From assembly GCF_023155275.1 (NCBI RefSeq), contig NZ_JALMUV010000013.1:1-64000 (forward strand): a stretch of 64,000 bases of DNA. The letters run 5' to 3'. Origin of the DNA: Streptomyces rhizoryzae (GTDB lineage: Bacteria > Actinomycetota > Actinomycetes > Streptomycetales > Streptomycetaceae). Both the position numbers and the translations under genes were made by a program. Of this stretch, positions 32,811 to 41,860 are shown piece by piece (position 1 is the first letter of the stretch; each line of letters begins with the position of its first letter). The notes beneath the pieces are model-generated. The model saw nothing but the letters and a program-made list of their open reading frames with translations, searched no databases and had not been told where the DNA came from.

Positions 32811-34079
32811 CTACTGCTTGGCGAGCCGCGAGTTGATCTCGGCCTCGATGTCCTTGGCGGCGTCGGCCGGGGTCTTTCCGTTGAGCACCGCGGTCATGTA
32901 GTTCTTGATCGGGTTGGGCACGTTCTCCACCGCGGCCCACTGGGGGATCAGCGGGGTGGTGCCGCCGGACTTCTCGGCGGCCGGGGCGGCGGCCGCGGCG
33001 GCCGGGTTCTCCTTGGCGGCGCCGGCCAGGGCCGGGGACTTGGGCGTCCAGCCGGCTTCCTTGACCATCTGGGCGTCGTTGTCCTTGGAGAGGGCGACCT
33101 TCAGGAATTCCTTGGCGAGTTCCTGGTTCTTGCCCATTCCGGCGACCGCGAAGTTGGAGCCGCCGAGGAAGACGCCCTCGGGCTTGTCGGCGGTCTCCCC
33201 CGGAATGGTGAAGAAGCCGATGTCGTCCTTGATGGCGGGATTGGCCTTGACGGCGGTGGCGGCCTCATAGCCCATGGCGATGAGGGCGCCGGTCTTCCCC
33301 TTGGCGAAGATCTCGGCCTGCTGCGGGGTGGCCTCGTCCTTGTTCTTGGGGGCGGTGCTGAATGCCATGTACTGCTTGTAGATGTCCATGGCCTTGGCGA
33401 CCTTGGGGTCACCGAAATTGGAGACCCATTTCCCGCCTTCCTGCTTCACCAGCTGCGCACCGGTGCCGATGGTGAGGCCGTCGAGGAAGTACCAGTTCTG
33501 GCCGGGCAGGTAGAGCGGCTCGGCGTCGGTCTTGTCCTTGATGGTCTGGAAGTCGTGGAAGAGTTCGGCGCGGGTGGTGGGCGGCTTGGTGAGCCCGGCC
33601 GCGGCCCAGATCTTCTTGTTGTACATCACCACGCGGTTACCGGCGAACCACGGCAGCGCGTACTGCTTGCCGTCCACCAGGGCGGCCTTGTTGAAGGCGT
33701 CGCTCCAGTCGGCGCCGATCTCCTTCTTGAGATCGCTGAGGTCGGCCAGCGCGCCGGCCTTGGCGTAGGCGGCGGTCTGGGTGTTGCCGATTTCGACGAC
33801 GTCCGGCGGGGTGTCCTCGGAGAGCGCGGTGCTGAGTTTCTGCTGAATGCCGTTCCACTGCTGGACCTTGAATTCCACCGTGGCGCCGGTCTTCTTCTCG
33901 AATTGCTCGGAGACCTGCTTGGTCCATTGCGCCGGGTTGGAGCCGGACATCACCCAGACGGTCAGCTTCTTCCCCTTGAAGCCGTCGGCGCCGGCGCCGC
34001 TTTCGCCGCTCGACCCACAGGCAGCGACACTCACCAGCATTCCCGCGACCGCGGTCGCCGCTATGAGCCCACGCTTCAT
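32811..34079 (-). CDS. dasA: chitobiose-binding lipoprotein DasA
   Basis: 422 aa. The lipobox is VAAC with Cys21, after MKRGLIAATA. The mature protein is a family 1 sugar-binding protein (KKLTVWVMSGSNPAQWTKQVSEQFEKKTGATVEFKVQQW, then CGRGR-free core with AMGYEAATAV). It binds chitobiose for DasBC. GGGAGAGAG precedes the ATG. Two dre sites lie 32-71 bp upstream, so it is repressed by DasR and induced by aminosugars. Confidence 0.97.
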   Translation of the reverse strand: MKRGLIAATAVAGMLVSVAACGSSGESGAGADGFKGKKLTVWVMSGSNPAQWTKQVSEQFEKKTGATVEFKVQQWNGIQQKLSTALSEDTPPDVVEIGNTQTAAYAKAGALADLSDLKKEIGADWSDAFNKAALVDGKQYALPWFAGNRVVMYNKKIWAAAGLTKPPTTRAELFHDFQTIKDKTDAEPLYLPGQNWYFLDGLTIGTGAQLVKQEGGKWVSNFGDPKVAKAMDIYKQYMAFSTAPKNKDEATPQQAEIFAKGKTGALIAMGYEAATAVKANPAIKDDIGFFTIPGETADKPEGVFLGGSNFAVAGMGKNQELAKEFLKVALSKDNDAQMVKEAGWTPKSPALAGAAKENPAAAAAAPAAEKSGGTTPLIPQWAAVENVPNPIKNYMTAVLNGKTPADAAKDIEAEINSRLAKQ

Positions 34080-34110
34080 CGCGCTCTCTCCCTCAAGACG
34101 GGTGTGGCTT

Positions 34111-34126
34111 AAATGGTTTAGACCAG
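34111..34126. promoter_or_regulatory. dre site 1 of dasA/dasR intergenic region
   Basis: AATGGTTTAGACCAGT contains the palindrome-like TGGTTTAGACCA (one mismatch from symmetry). It lies 32 bp before dasA, within its promoter. Confidence 0.92.
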
Positions 34127-34134
34127 TTCCCGCA

Positions 34135-34150
34135 GCTTGGCCTAGACCTT
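34135..34150. promoter_or_regulatory. dre site 2 of dasA/dasR intergenic region
   Basis: CTTGGCCTAGACCTTT is a weaker dre, 24 bp from site 1. Spacing on nearly the same helix face suggests cooperative DasR binding. Confidence 0.75.
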
Positions 34151-34319
34151 TAGGGGTGTCAAGGGTGTATAAGAGTCGCTGTCAGGTCCGTTACCGGACC
34201 GACATCTGGCGGGGCGGGACCCGCGACAGCGCACGGCCACCCCGTCCGTGCCACGATGTGAGCCGCTACGTACGGAGGAGCCGGTGACGGCAGCAGGACA
34301 GGCAGCGGAGAGGCGGGTC

Positions 34320-35081
34320 ATGGAGACCGAGGCGGGCAGCGCCGAGAGCGGCGGCGGGGCCACGCGCACCGCCCGGGTGCCCAAGTACTACCGGCTCAAG
34401 CGGCATCTGCTGGAGATCACCGAGACCCTGCCGCCGGGCACCCCGGTCCCGCCCGAGCGCACCCTGGCCGCCGAGTTCGACACCTCCCGGACCACGGTCC
34501 GGCAGGCCCTCCAGGAGCTGGTCGTCGAGGGCCGCCTGGAGCGCATCCAGGGCAAGGGCACCTTCGTCGCCAAACCGAAGGTCTCCCAGGCGCTGCAACT
34601 GACCTCCTACACCGAGGACATGCGGGCGCAGGGCCTGGAGCCGACCTCGCAGCTGCTGGACATCGGCTACGTCACCGCCGACGACCGGCTGGCCGGGCTG
34701 CTGGACATCACCCCCGGCGGCCGGGTGCTGCGCATCGAGCGGCTGCGGCTGGCCAGCGGGGAGCCGATGGCCATCGAGACCACCCACCTGTCCGCCAAGC
34801 GGTTCCCCGCGCTCCGCCGCAACCTCGTCAAGTACACGTCCCTCTACACCGCGCTGGCCGAGGTGTACGGGGTCCGCCCGGCGGAGGCGGAGGAGACCAT
34901 CGAGACCTCGCTGGCCACGCCCCGCGAGGCCGGGCTGCTGGGCACCGACGTGGGCCTGCCGATGCTGATGCTCTCCCGGCACTCGCTGGACGCCGAGGGC
35001 CGGCCGGTGGAGTGGGTCCGGTCGGTCTACCGCGGCGACCGCTACAAGTTCGTCGCCCGGCTGCGGCGGCCGGCCGACTGA
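34320..35081 (+). CDS. dasR: DasR, GntR/HutC-type global aminosugar repressor
   Basis: 253 aa. The N-terminal wHTH ([50 protein letters not shown]) is followed by a UTRA ligand domain ([27 protein letters not shown]). It binds dre palindromes and is released by GlcN-6-P or GlcNAc-6-P, linking chitin to development and antibiotic production. The ATG at 34320 gives the known length; a GTG at 34284 with GGAGG would add 12 residues. Confidence 0.96.
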   Translation: METEAGSAESGGGATRTARVPKYYRLKRHLLEITETLPPGTPVPPERTLAAEFDTSRTTVRQALQELVVEGRLERIQGKGTFVAKPKVSQALQLTSYTEDMRAQGLEPTSQLLDIGYVTADDRLAGLLDITPGGRVLRIERLRLASGEPMAIETTHLSAKRFPALRRNLVKYTSLYTALAEVYGVRPAEAEETIETSLATPREAGLLGTDVGLPMLMLSRHSLDAEGRPVEWVRSVYRGDRYKFVARLRRPAD

Positions 35082-35258
35082 CCGCGGGCGCCGGCCCGCC
35101 CCGCGCGGCCGCCGCCCGCCCCGGCCCCCGGACACCCAACTCCCCCGTGGTCACCGGTCCATACCGATATGCGGACAGCTGGTGACGCGTGCCGCGACCC
35201 TGGCTTACATTTCCAGCCTCTTGCACAGGAGTTCAGACAGGGACGGGAGCCAACGGTC

Positions 35259-35519
35259 ATGGCCGAGAACGCCGCATCACCGGTCCGCAGACCGGTCGTC
35301 ACCCCCACACGGGTGGTGGCCGGATTGTGTCTGCTCGCCCCGTTCATCGCGATGCTGTGGGTGAGTTCCTACGCCCGGATCGAGCCGACGCTGATCGGCA
35401 TCCCGTTCTTCTACTGGTACCAGATGGCGTGGGTGCTGATCTCGACGGCGCTGACCGCCGTCGCCTACCGGCTCGTCCGGCGCGAGCAGCGCGCCCGCAA
35501 GGGCGGTGAGGTCCGATGA
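35259..35519 (+). CDS. DUF3311 membrane protein, symporter partner
   Basis: 86 aa. Two membrane helices (VVAGLCLLAPFIAMLWVSSYA and FFYWYQMAWVLISTALTAVAYRLVRR) match DUF3311 proteins, small subunits found before MctP-type symporters. The start at 35259 follows GGGAG. Its stop overlaps the symporter ATG (ATGA), so the two are coupled. Confidence 0.9.
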   Translation: MAENAASPVRRPVVTPTRVVAGLCLLAPFIAMLWVSSYARIEPTLIGIPFFYWYQMAWVLISTALTAVAYRLVRREQRARKGGEVR

Positions 35520-37180
35520 CCACCCCCGTCACCACGCTCGCCGCGGGCTCCCAGGGCGTCGACGGCGTGGCCCTCACGGTCTTCGTCCTCTTCTTCCTCG
35601 CCGTGACGGTCATGGGCTTCCTGGCCGCGCGCTGGCGCCGCGCCGAGCAGTCCGCCAACCTCGACGAATGGGGCCTGGGCGGGCGGAGCTTCGGCACCTG
35701 GATCACGTGGTTCCTGCTCGGCGGCGACCTGTACACCGCGTACACGTTCGTGGCCGTCCCGGCGGCCGTCTACGCGGCGGGCGCGTCCGGCTTCTTCGCC
35801 GTCCCGTACACCATCCTGGTCTACCCGCTGATCTTCACCTTCCTGCCGCGCCTGTGGTCGGTCTCGCACCGGCACGGGTACGTCACCACCTCCGACTTCG
35901 TCCGCGGCCGCTTCGGCTCCAAGGGGCTGTCGCTGGCCGTGGCGCTCACCGGGCTGCTGGCCACGATGCCGTACATCGCGCTCCAACTGGTCGGCATCCA
36001 GGCCGTGCTGGACGTGATGGGCCTGGGCGGCGGCGAGCACGCCAACTGGTTCGTCAAGGACCTGCCGCTGCTGATCGCCTTCGCGGTGCTGGCCGCGTAC
36101 ACCTACTCCTCGGGGCTGCGGGCGCCGGCGCTGATCGCGTTCGTCAAGGACGGGCTGATCTACCTCGTCATCGCGGTGGCCATCATCTACATCCCCATCA
36201 AGCTGGGCGGTTTCGGCGAGATCTTCCACTCGGCCGGCACCGCGCTGGCCCAGCACGGCCCGACCGGCAAACCGCGCGGTGAACTGGCCAGCGGCCCCAA
36301 CGCCCAGTGGGCGTACGCCACCCTGGCGCTCGGCTCGGCGCTGGCGCTGTTCATGTACCCGCACTCGATCACCGCGACGCTCTCCTCGCGCAGCCGCAAC
36401 GTGATCCGCCGCAACACCACCATCCTCCCCCTCTACTCGCTGATGCTGGGCTTCCTCGCCCTGCTCGGCTTCATGGCGATCAAGGCCGGGACGGACACCC
36501 ACGGGAACGCGCAGCTGGCGATCCCGCAGCTCTTCGAGGACATGTTCCCGAGCTGGTTCGCGGGCGTGGCGTTCGCCGCGATCGGGATCGGCGCACTGGT
36601 GCCCGCGGCGATCATGTCGATCGCGGCCGCCAACCTCTTCACCCGGAACGTCTACAAGGACTTCCTCAAGCCCGGTGCCACGCCCGAGCAGGAGCACAAG
36701 GTCGCCAAGCTGGTGTCCCTCCTGGTCAAGGTCGGCGCGCTGGCCTTCGTCCTCACCATGGACAAGACCGTCGCGATCAACTTCCAGCTGCTGGGCGGCA
36801 TCTGGATCCTCCAGACCATGCCGGCGCTGGTCGGCGGGCTCTTCACCCGCTGGTTCCACCGCTGGGCGCTGCTGGCCGGCTGGGCGGTCGGCATGGTCTA
36901 CGGCACGCTCGCGGCGTACGGGGTGGCCAGCCCGACCCAGAAGCACTTCGGCGGCTCCAGCGCGGAGATCCCCGGCCTCGGCCAGATCGGCTACATCGGT
37001 CTCACCGCCTTCGTCCTGAACGTCCTGGTGACGGTCGTCCTGACCGTCGTCCTCAAGGCCCTCAAGGCCCCCGGGGGCGTCGACGAGACCTCCCCCGGCG
37101 ACTACACCGCCGACCTCGGCGACGAGGGCGTCACCGCCGACCTCCCCCCGGCCACGGCGGGCGCTCCGGCCGGCCACTGA
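35516..37180 (+). CDS. mctP: sodium:solute symporter, MctP-like monocarboxylate permease
   Basis: 554 aa with about 13 membrane segments. LDEWGLGGRSFGTWITWFLLGGDLYTAYTFVAVPAAVY and GTRSSGLRAPALIAFVKD-like segments mark the SSS family. The DUF3311 partner upstream and the overall similarity support the MctP group, which takes up lactate, pyruvate or alanine. The substrate here is inferred. RBS GGTGAGG. Confidence 0.88.
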   Translation: MTTPVTTLAAGSQGVDGVALTVFVLFFLAVTVMGFLAARWRRAEQSANLDEWGLGGRSFGTWITWFLLGGDLYTAYTFVAVPAAVYAAGASGFFAVPYTILVYPLIFTFLPRLWSVSHRHGYVTTSDFVRGRFGSKGLSLAVALTGLLATMPYIALQLVGIQAVLDVMGLGGGEHANWFVKDLPLLIAFAVLAAYTYSSGLRAPALIAFVKDGLIYLVIAVAIIYIPIKLGGFGEIFHSAGTALAQHGPTGKPRGELASGPNAQWAYATLALGSALALFMYPHSITATLSSRSRNVIRRNTTILPLYSLMLGFLALLGFMAIKAGTDTHGNAQLAIPQLFEDMFPSWFAGVAFAAIGIGALVPAAIMSIAAANLFTRNVYKDFLKPGATPEQEHKVAKLVSLLVKVGALAFVLTMDKTVAINFQLLGGIWILQTMPALVGGLFTRWFHRWALLAGWAVGMVYGTLAAYGVASPTQKHFGGSSAEIPGLGQIGYIGLTAFVLNVLVTVVLTVVLKALKAPGGVDETSPGDYTADLGDEGVTADLPPATAGAPAGH

Positions 37181-37247
37181 CGGCTCCTCACCTCCCGCCC
37201 GGGGCCGCCGCGTTCAGCCGAACGCGGCGGCCCTTCGCCGTGCGGGG

Positions 37248-37835
37248 TCAGTGCGCCCAATCCTTCAGCGCCTCGGTGTCGAGTGTGATACCAACCGGGT
37301 CGGGCAGGTGCAGGGACTTGCCGAACGGCACGGTGCGGACATTCTCGTAGCGATCACCATCCGGCTCGCTGTACAGCGACACCTGGCCCGACGTCCGGTC
37401 GATCAAGAGAGAGAGGGGGAGGCCGGTTTCCGCATAGGCGCGAGGCTTCTCGACCCTGTCACGCTGATCGGTGTCGGAGTCGTGGGAAGTGACCTCGACA
37501 ACCATCAGCACCGGGTCGGGGTCAGCCCACTCGCCCTTCCCGACGAAGGCATCCATGTGCGCAAGTGTGCCGTCCGGCCGCGCCCGGCCATCACGGTACG
37601 ACTGCACCTTGATGCCTTGGCTCGGGTCGAGCCAGAGCTCGGGACGGTGCTGCATGCAGATGCGCGTCAGCCACTGGATGATCCGCCCGTGGTCTCCGTC
37701 CGGCATGGGCTTGCTCTTGACCTTCCCGTCGATGAGTTCCAACCGCGTGCCCTCTTCCAGGCGGGCACGTATCCGGGCGGCCTCTTCGAAGTGCTCGGGA
37801 ACAGTGATGTGCGGCCGGTCGGCGAGGGCGGTCAT
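37248..37835 (-). CDS. Uma2-family (DUF820) restriction-endonuclease-like protein
   Basis: 195 aa from the ATG at 37835 (RBS GGAGAAAG). The PD-(D/E)XK-like core reads RLELIDGKVKSKPMPDGDHG, RPDGTLAHMDAFV, then VLMVVEVTSHDSDTDQRDRVEKPRAYAETGLPLSLLID, typical of Uma2 proteins. Such genes are abundant and mobile in Streptomyces, and their role is unresolved. Base composition is visibly less GC-rich than the neighbours, suggesting recent arrival. It lies between mctP and the nrd promoter. Confidence 0.9.
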   Translation of the reverse strand: MTALADRPHITVPEHFEEAARIRARLEEGTRLELIDGKVKSKPMPDGDHGRIIQWLTRICMQHRPELWLDPSQGIKVQSYRDGRARPDGTLAHMDAFVGKGEWADPDPVLMVVEVTSHDSDTDQRDRVEKPRAYAETGLPLSLLIDRTSGQVSLYSEPDGDRYENVRTVPFGKSLHLPDPVGITLDTEALKDWAH

Positions 37836-37967
37836 GGCGCTTTCTCCTTGCTGTCGGACCGAGCAGGGGAACCTGAAACCGACGATATCCGAGCCCACTG
37901 ACAGTCACCCCGTGATCACAACTGCGCGGGCGACCCGGGCGGCGCGCACCCGAAGCCGCCCACCCAC

Positions 37968-37980
37968 CGGCACAAGATGT
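37968..37980. promoter_or_regulatory. NrdR box 1
   Basis: CGGCACAAGATGT, continuing to CACA-AGA-TGTG symmetry. The same 13 bases recur 31 bp downstream. Paired boxes about three helical turns apart are typical of NrdR sites upstream of ribonucleotide reductase genes. Confidence 0.78.
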
Positions 37981-37998
37981 GGGGCTGCGTGCGGACAT

Positions 37999-38011
37999 CG
38001 GCACAAGATGT
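37999..38011. promoter_or_regulatory. NrdR box 2, overlapping the likely nrdA promoter
   Basis: A perfect copy of CGGCACAAGATGT, followed directly by TATGCT (38011-38016), a good -10 candidate. NrdR bound here would block RNA polymerase. Confidence 0.78.
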
Positions 38012-38150
38012 ATGCTCGTGCTCGCTGTCGCCGCAGGGGAATCCGGTGCGAATCCGGAACTGTCCCGCAACGGTGTGAGCGCACACGACACGGCCCGCTC
38101 CCGCGGTCCGGCCGTGCGCGCTCGAGTCCGATGACCTGCCGACGGTACGT
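38012..38150 (+). promoter_or_regulatory. cobalamin riboswitch of nrdAB
   Basis: The B12 aptamer core is present: CCGGTGCGAATCCGG (38044-38058), then CTGTCCCGCAACGGTG, and the 3' box GAGTCCGATGACCTGCCGAC (38124-38143). Boundaries are approximate. Streptomyces class Ia nrd operons are known to be shut off by adenosylcobalamin through this element, favouring the B12-dependent class II enzyme NrdJ. Confidence 0.95.
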
Positions 38151-38228
38151 CCGCACCGCCACCGGTGCGGCGTCGATACGTCCGGGCCCCGAGGGATGGG
38201 CCGGTGGACGCCGCGCGGTCCGGATCGC

Positions 38229-38251
38229 GCACCCCGCTGTGCCCGGGGTGC
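38229..38251 (+). terminator. candidate expression-platform hairpin of the nrd riboswitch
   Basis: GCACCCCG (38229-38236) pairs with CGGGGTGC (38244-38251) across a 7-nt loop, between the aptamer and the nrdA start. It could be the B12-dependent terminator; there is no U-tract. Confidence 0.5.
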
Positions 38252-38315
38252 CGCCGCCCGCGCGCCCGTCACGCCGCCGCCCTCCCGGCCCCCGCCGAGT
38301 GAGGGAGAGCATCAG

Positions 38316-40742
38316 GTGACCATCGCGCCAACGGAGCCCGCGTCAGACGCCGAGGCCGGACAGCAGCCCACCACCGCCACCGCGCCCGGCGCCGGGGACG
38401 GTCCGGGCGCCGCCCTGCTGCGGACGCTGACCGAGCTGACCGCGGACCTGGCCGCCACCGACCCCGGCAAGGTCGCCGCCGCCGCGCTGCGCGGCCGGCA
38501 CCCCGGTTCCGACGAGGCCGAGCTGCGCGCCCTGGCGACCGAGGCCGCGGCCGGGCTGATCGGCGAGGAGCCGCAGTACTCCCGGCTCGCCGCCCGCCTG
38601 CTCACCCGCGCCATCGCCGAGGAGGCGGCCGGCCAGGGCGCCACCGCGTTCTCCGCGTCGGTCGCGGCCGGCCACCGGGAAGGGCTGATCGCCGACGCCA
38701 CCGCCGCGTTCGTCCGCACCCACGCCGGGCGGCTGGACGCACTGGTCCGCGCGGCGCTGGAGTCCGGCGCCGACGACCGCTTCGGGTACTTCGGACTGCG
38801 CACCCTGTATTCCCGCTACCTGCTGCGGCACCCGGTCACCCGCAAGGTCATCGAGACGCCCCAGCACTTCCTGCTGCGAGTGGCCTGCGGCCTGGCGGAG
38901 GACGGTTCGCAGCGGGCGCTCGCGGACGTCGCCGAGCTGTACCGGCTGACCAGCACGCTCTCCTACCTGCCGTCCTCCCCCACGCTGTTCAACTCCGGCA
39001 CCCGGCACCCGCAGATGTCCTCCTGCTACCTGCTGGACTCCCCGCTGGACGAGCTGGACTCGATCTACGAGCGCTACCACCAGGTGGCGCGGCTCTCCAA
39101 GCACGCCGGCGGGATCGGCCTGCCGTACTCCCGGGTCCGCGCCCGCGGTTCGCTGATCCGCGGCACCAACGGGCACTCCAACGGCATCGTGCCGTTCCTG
39201 CGCACCCTGGACGCCTCGGTGGCGGCCGTCAACCAGGGCGGCCGCCGCAAGGGCGCGGCCTGCGTCTACCTGGAGACCTGGCACGCCGACATCGAGGAAT
39301 TCCTGGAGCTGCGGGACAACACCGGCGAGGAGGCCCGGCGGACCCACAACCTCAACCTCGCGCACTGGATCCCGGACGAGTTCATGCGCCGGGTGGCGGC
39401 CGACGAGGAGTGGTCGCTGTTCTCGCCGGCCGAGGTGCCGGAGCTGGTGGACCTGTGGGGCGCGGAGTTCGACGCGGCGTACCGCGCGGCGGAGGCGGAC
39501 GGCCGGGCGGCCAAGCGGATCCCGGCCCGGGTCCTGTACTCCCGGATGATGCGGACGCTGGCGCAGACCGGCAACGGCTGGATGACGTTCAAGGACGCCG
39601 CCAACCGCACCGCCAACCAGACCGCCGAACCGGGCGCGGTGGTGCACTCCTCCAACCTGTGCACCGAGATCCTGGAGGTCACCAGCGACGGGGAGACCGC
39701 CGTCTGCAACCTGGGGTCGGTGAACCTCGCCGCCCACCTGGGCGAGGACGGCCGGATGGACTGGGAGCGGCTGGACGCCACCGTGCGCACCGCCGTGACC
39801 TTCCTGGACCGGGTGGTGGACATCAACTTCTACCCGACCGAGCAGGCCGCCGCCTCCAACGCCCGCTGGCGGCCGGTCGGGCTGGGCCTGATGGGCCTCC
39901 AGGACGTGTTCTTCCGGCTGCGGCTGCCGTTCGACTCGCCGGCGGCGCGGGAGCTGTCCACCCGCATCTCGGAGCGGATCATGCTCGCCGCGTACGAGGC
40001 GTCGGCCGATCTGGCCGAGCGGCACGGCCCGCTCCCGGCGTGGCAGGCGACCCGCACCGCCCGCGGCGTGCTGCACCCGGACCACTACCCGGACGCGGAA
40101 CCGCGCTGGGCGGACCGCTGGGCGGCGCTGCGCGCCCGGATCGCGAGGACCGGGATGCGCAACGCGCTCCTGCTGGCCATCGCGCCGACCGCGACCATCG
40201 CCTCGATCGCCGGGGTCTACGAGTGCATCGAGCCGCAGGTCTCCAACCTCTTCAAGCGCGAGACGCTCTCCGGTGAGTTCCTCCAGGTCAACACCTACCT
40301 GGTCGAGGAGCTCAAGGAGCTGGGGCTGTGGGACGCGCGGACCCGGGACGCGCTGCGCGAGGCCAGCGGCTCCGTCCAGGAGCTGGCCTGGATCCCCGAG
40401 GAGGTCCGGCACCGCTACCGCACCGCCTGGGAGATCCCCCAGCGCGCCCTGATCGACATGGCCGCGGACCGCACGCCCTACCTGGACCAGAGCCAGTCGC
40501 TCAACCTCTTCATGGCGTCGCCGACCATCGGCAAGCTCAGCTCGATGTACGCCTACGCCTGGCAGCGCGGCATCAAGACCACGTACTACCTGCGCTCGCG
40601 GCCGGCCACCCGGATCGCCCAGTCGGCGCGCGCCGGCGCCGGCGCCGCCGTGCCCGCGCACCCCGCGCCACCCCCGGTGACCGGCCCCGAGGCCGTCGCC
40701 TGCTCCCTGGAGAACCCCGAGTCCTGCGAGGCATGCCAGTAA
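38316..40742 (+). CDS. nrdA: class Ia ribonucleoside-diphosphate reductase, large subunit
   Basis: 808 aa from the GTG at 38316 (RBS GAGGGAGAG). It has an N-terminal extension instead of a clear cone of normal length, then SSPTLFNSGTRHPQMSSCYLLD, the radical site NLCTE (Cys near 448) and the C-terminal redox pair in SCEACQ. It reduces ribonucleotides aerobically with NrdB. NrdR boxes and a cobalamin riboswitch control it. The stop overlaps the nrdB start (TAATG). Confidence 0.96.
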   Translation: MTIAPTEPASDAEAGQQPTTATAPGAGDGPGAALLRTLTELTADLAATDPGKVAAAALRGRHPGSDEAELRALATEAAAGLIGEEPQYSRLAARLLTRAIAEEAAGQGATAFSASVAAGHREGLIADATAAFVRTHAGRLDALVRAALESGADDRFGYFGLRTLYSRYLLRHPVTRKVIETPQHFLLRVACGLAEDGSQRALADVAELYRLTSTLSYLPSSPTLFNSGTRHPQMSSCYLLDSPLDELDSIYERYHQVARLSKHAGGIGLPYSRVRARGSLIRGTNGHSNGIVPFLRTLDASVAAVNQGGRRKGAACVYLETWHADIEEFLELRDNTGEEARRTHNLNLAHWIPDEFMRRVAADEEWSLFSPAEVPELVDLWGAEFDAAYRAAEADGRAAKRIPARVLYSRMMRTLAQTGNGWMTFKDAANRTANQTAEPGAVVHSSNLCTEILEVTSDGETAVCNLGSVNLAAHLGEDGRMDWERLDATVRTAVTFLDRVVDINFYPTEQAAASNARWRPVGLGLMGLQDVFFRLRLPFDSPAARELSTRISERIMLAAYEASADLAERHGPLPAWQATRTARGVLHPDHYPDAEPRWADRWAALRARIARTGMRNALLLAIAPTATIASIAGVYECIEPQVSNLFKRETLSGEFLQVNTYLVEELKELGLWDARTRDALREASGSVQELAWIPEEVRHRYRTAWEIPQRALIDMAADRTPYLDQSQSLNLFMASPTIGKLSSMYAYAWQRGIKTTYYLRSRPATRIAQSARAGAGAAVPAHPAPPPVTGPEAVACSLENPESCEACQ

Positions 40743-41755
40743 TGACCACCACCCCCAAGAACCTCCTCGACCCGGGCTTCGAGCTGACCCTGCGCCCGAT
40801 GCGCTACCCGGCCTTCTACGACCGCTACCGGGACGCGATCAAGAACACCTGGACGGTGGAGGAGGTCGACCTGCACTCCGACGTCGCCGACCTCGCCAAG
40901 CTCTCCCCCGGTGAGCAGCACCTGATCGGCCGGCTGGTGGCGTTCTTCGCGACCGGCGACTCGATCGTCGCCAACAACCTCGTGCTGACGCTCTACAAGC
41001 ACATCAACTCCCCCGAGGCGCGGCTCTACCTGAGCCGCCAGCTCTTCGAGGAGGCGGTGCACGTCCAGTTCTACCTGACGCTGCTGGACACCTACCTGCC
41101 CGATCCGGAGGACCGCGCCGCCGCCTTCGCCGCGGTGGAGAGCATCCCCTCCATCCGGGAGAAGGCGCAGTTCTGCTTCCGGTGGATGGACCACGTCGAG
41201 GAGGTGGAGCGGCTGGAGACCAAGGCCGACCGCCGCCGCTTCCTGCTCAACCTCATCTGCTTCGCCGCCTGCATCGAGGGCCTGTTCTTCTACGGCGCGT
41301 TCGCGTACGTCTACTGGTTCCGCTCGCGCGGTCTGCTGCACGGGCTGGCCACCGGCACCAACTGGGTCTTCCGGGACGAGTCGATGCACATGGAGTTCGC
41401 GTTCTCCGTGGTGGACACCGTCCGCGAGGAGGAGCCGGACCTCTTCGACGAGGAGCTGGGGCGGCAGGTCACCGAGATGCTCGAGGAGGCGGTGGAGGCC
41501 GAGCTCCAGTTCGCCCGGGACCTGTGCGGGGACGGCCTGCCGGGGATGAACACCGCGTCGATGCGCGAGTACCTCCAATGCGTCGCCGACCAGCGGCTGC
41601 GCCGCCTGGGCTTCCCGGCCGTCTACGGCTCGGAGAACCCGTTCTCCTTCATGGACCTCCAGGACGTCCAGGAGCTGACCAACTTCTTCGAGCGGCGGGC
41701 CTCGGCCTACCAGGTCGCCGTCGAGGGCTCGGTCTCCTTCGACGACGACTTCTGA
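40742..41755 (+). CDS. nrdB: class Ia ribonucleotide reductase, small (radical) subunit
   Basis: 337 aa. Carboxylate/His ligands for the di-iron site appear in the pattern EAVHVQFY, EGLFFYGAF and RDESMHMEF, and the radical tyrosine region follows. The ATG shares bases with the nrdA stop (TAATG); an ATG nine bases upstream is less likely. The nrdS gene known downstream in some Streptomyces is absent here; a penicillin-binding protein follows instead. Confidence 0.96.
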   Translation: MTTTPKNLLDPGFELTLRPMRYPAFYDRYRDAIKNTWTVEEVDLHSDVADLAKLSPGEQHLIGRLVAFFATGDSIVANNLVLTLYKHINSPEARLYLSRQLFEEAVHVQFYLTLLDTYLPDPEDRAAAFAAVESIPSIREKAQFCFRWMDHVEEVERLETKADRRRFLLNLICFAACIEGLFFYGAFAYVYWFRSRGLLHGLATGTNWVFRDESMHMEFAFSVVDTVREEEPDLFDEELGRQVTEMLEEAVEAELQFARDLCGDGLPGMNTASMREYLQCVADQRLRRLGFPAVYGSENPFSFMDLQDVQELTNFFERRASAYQVAVEGSVSFDDDF

Positions 41756-41860
41756 GAAACCCGCCCGGCCCCGGAACCCGGCCGTCCGCCGATTGTGAGC
41801 GTTCGATCAGCGGACGGCCGCACCGGCAACCGGAGCCTGTGCCACCACATCTACCGGAAC

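Noticed and set aside
35147..35168. TGGTCACCGGTCCATACC before the DUF3311 gene, partly dre-like
   Set aside because: About five mismatches in the 16-bp site; not enough to call a DasR site.
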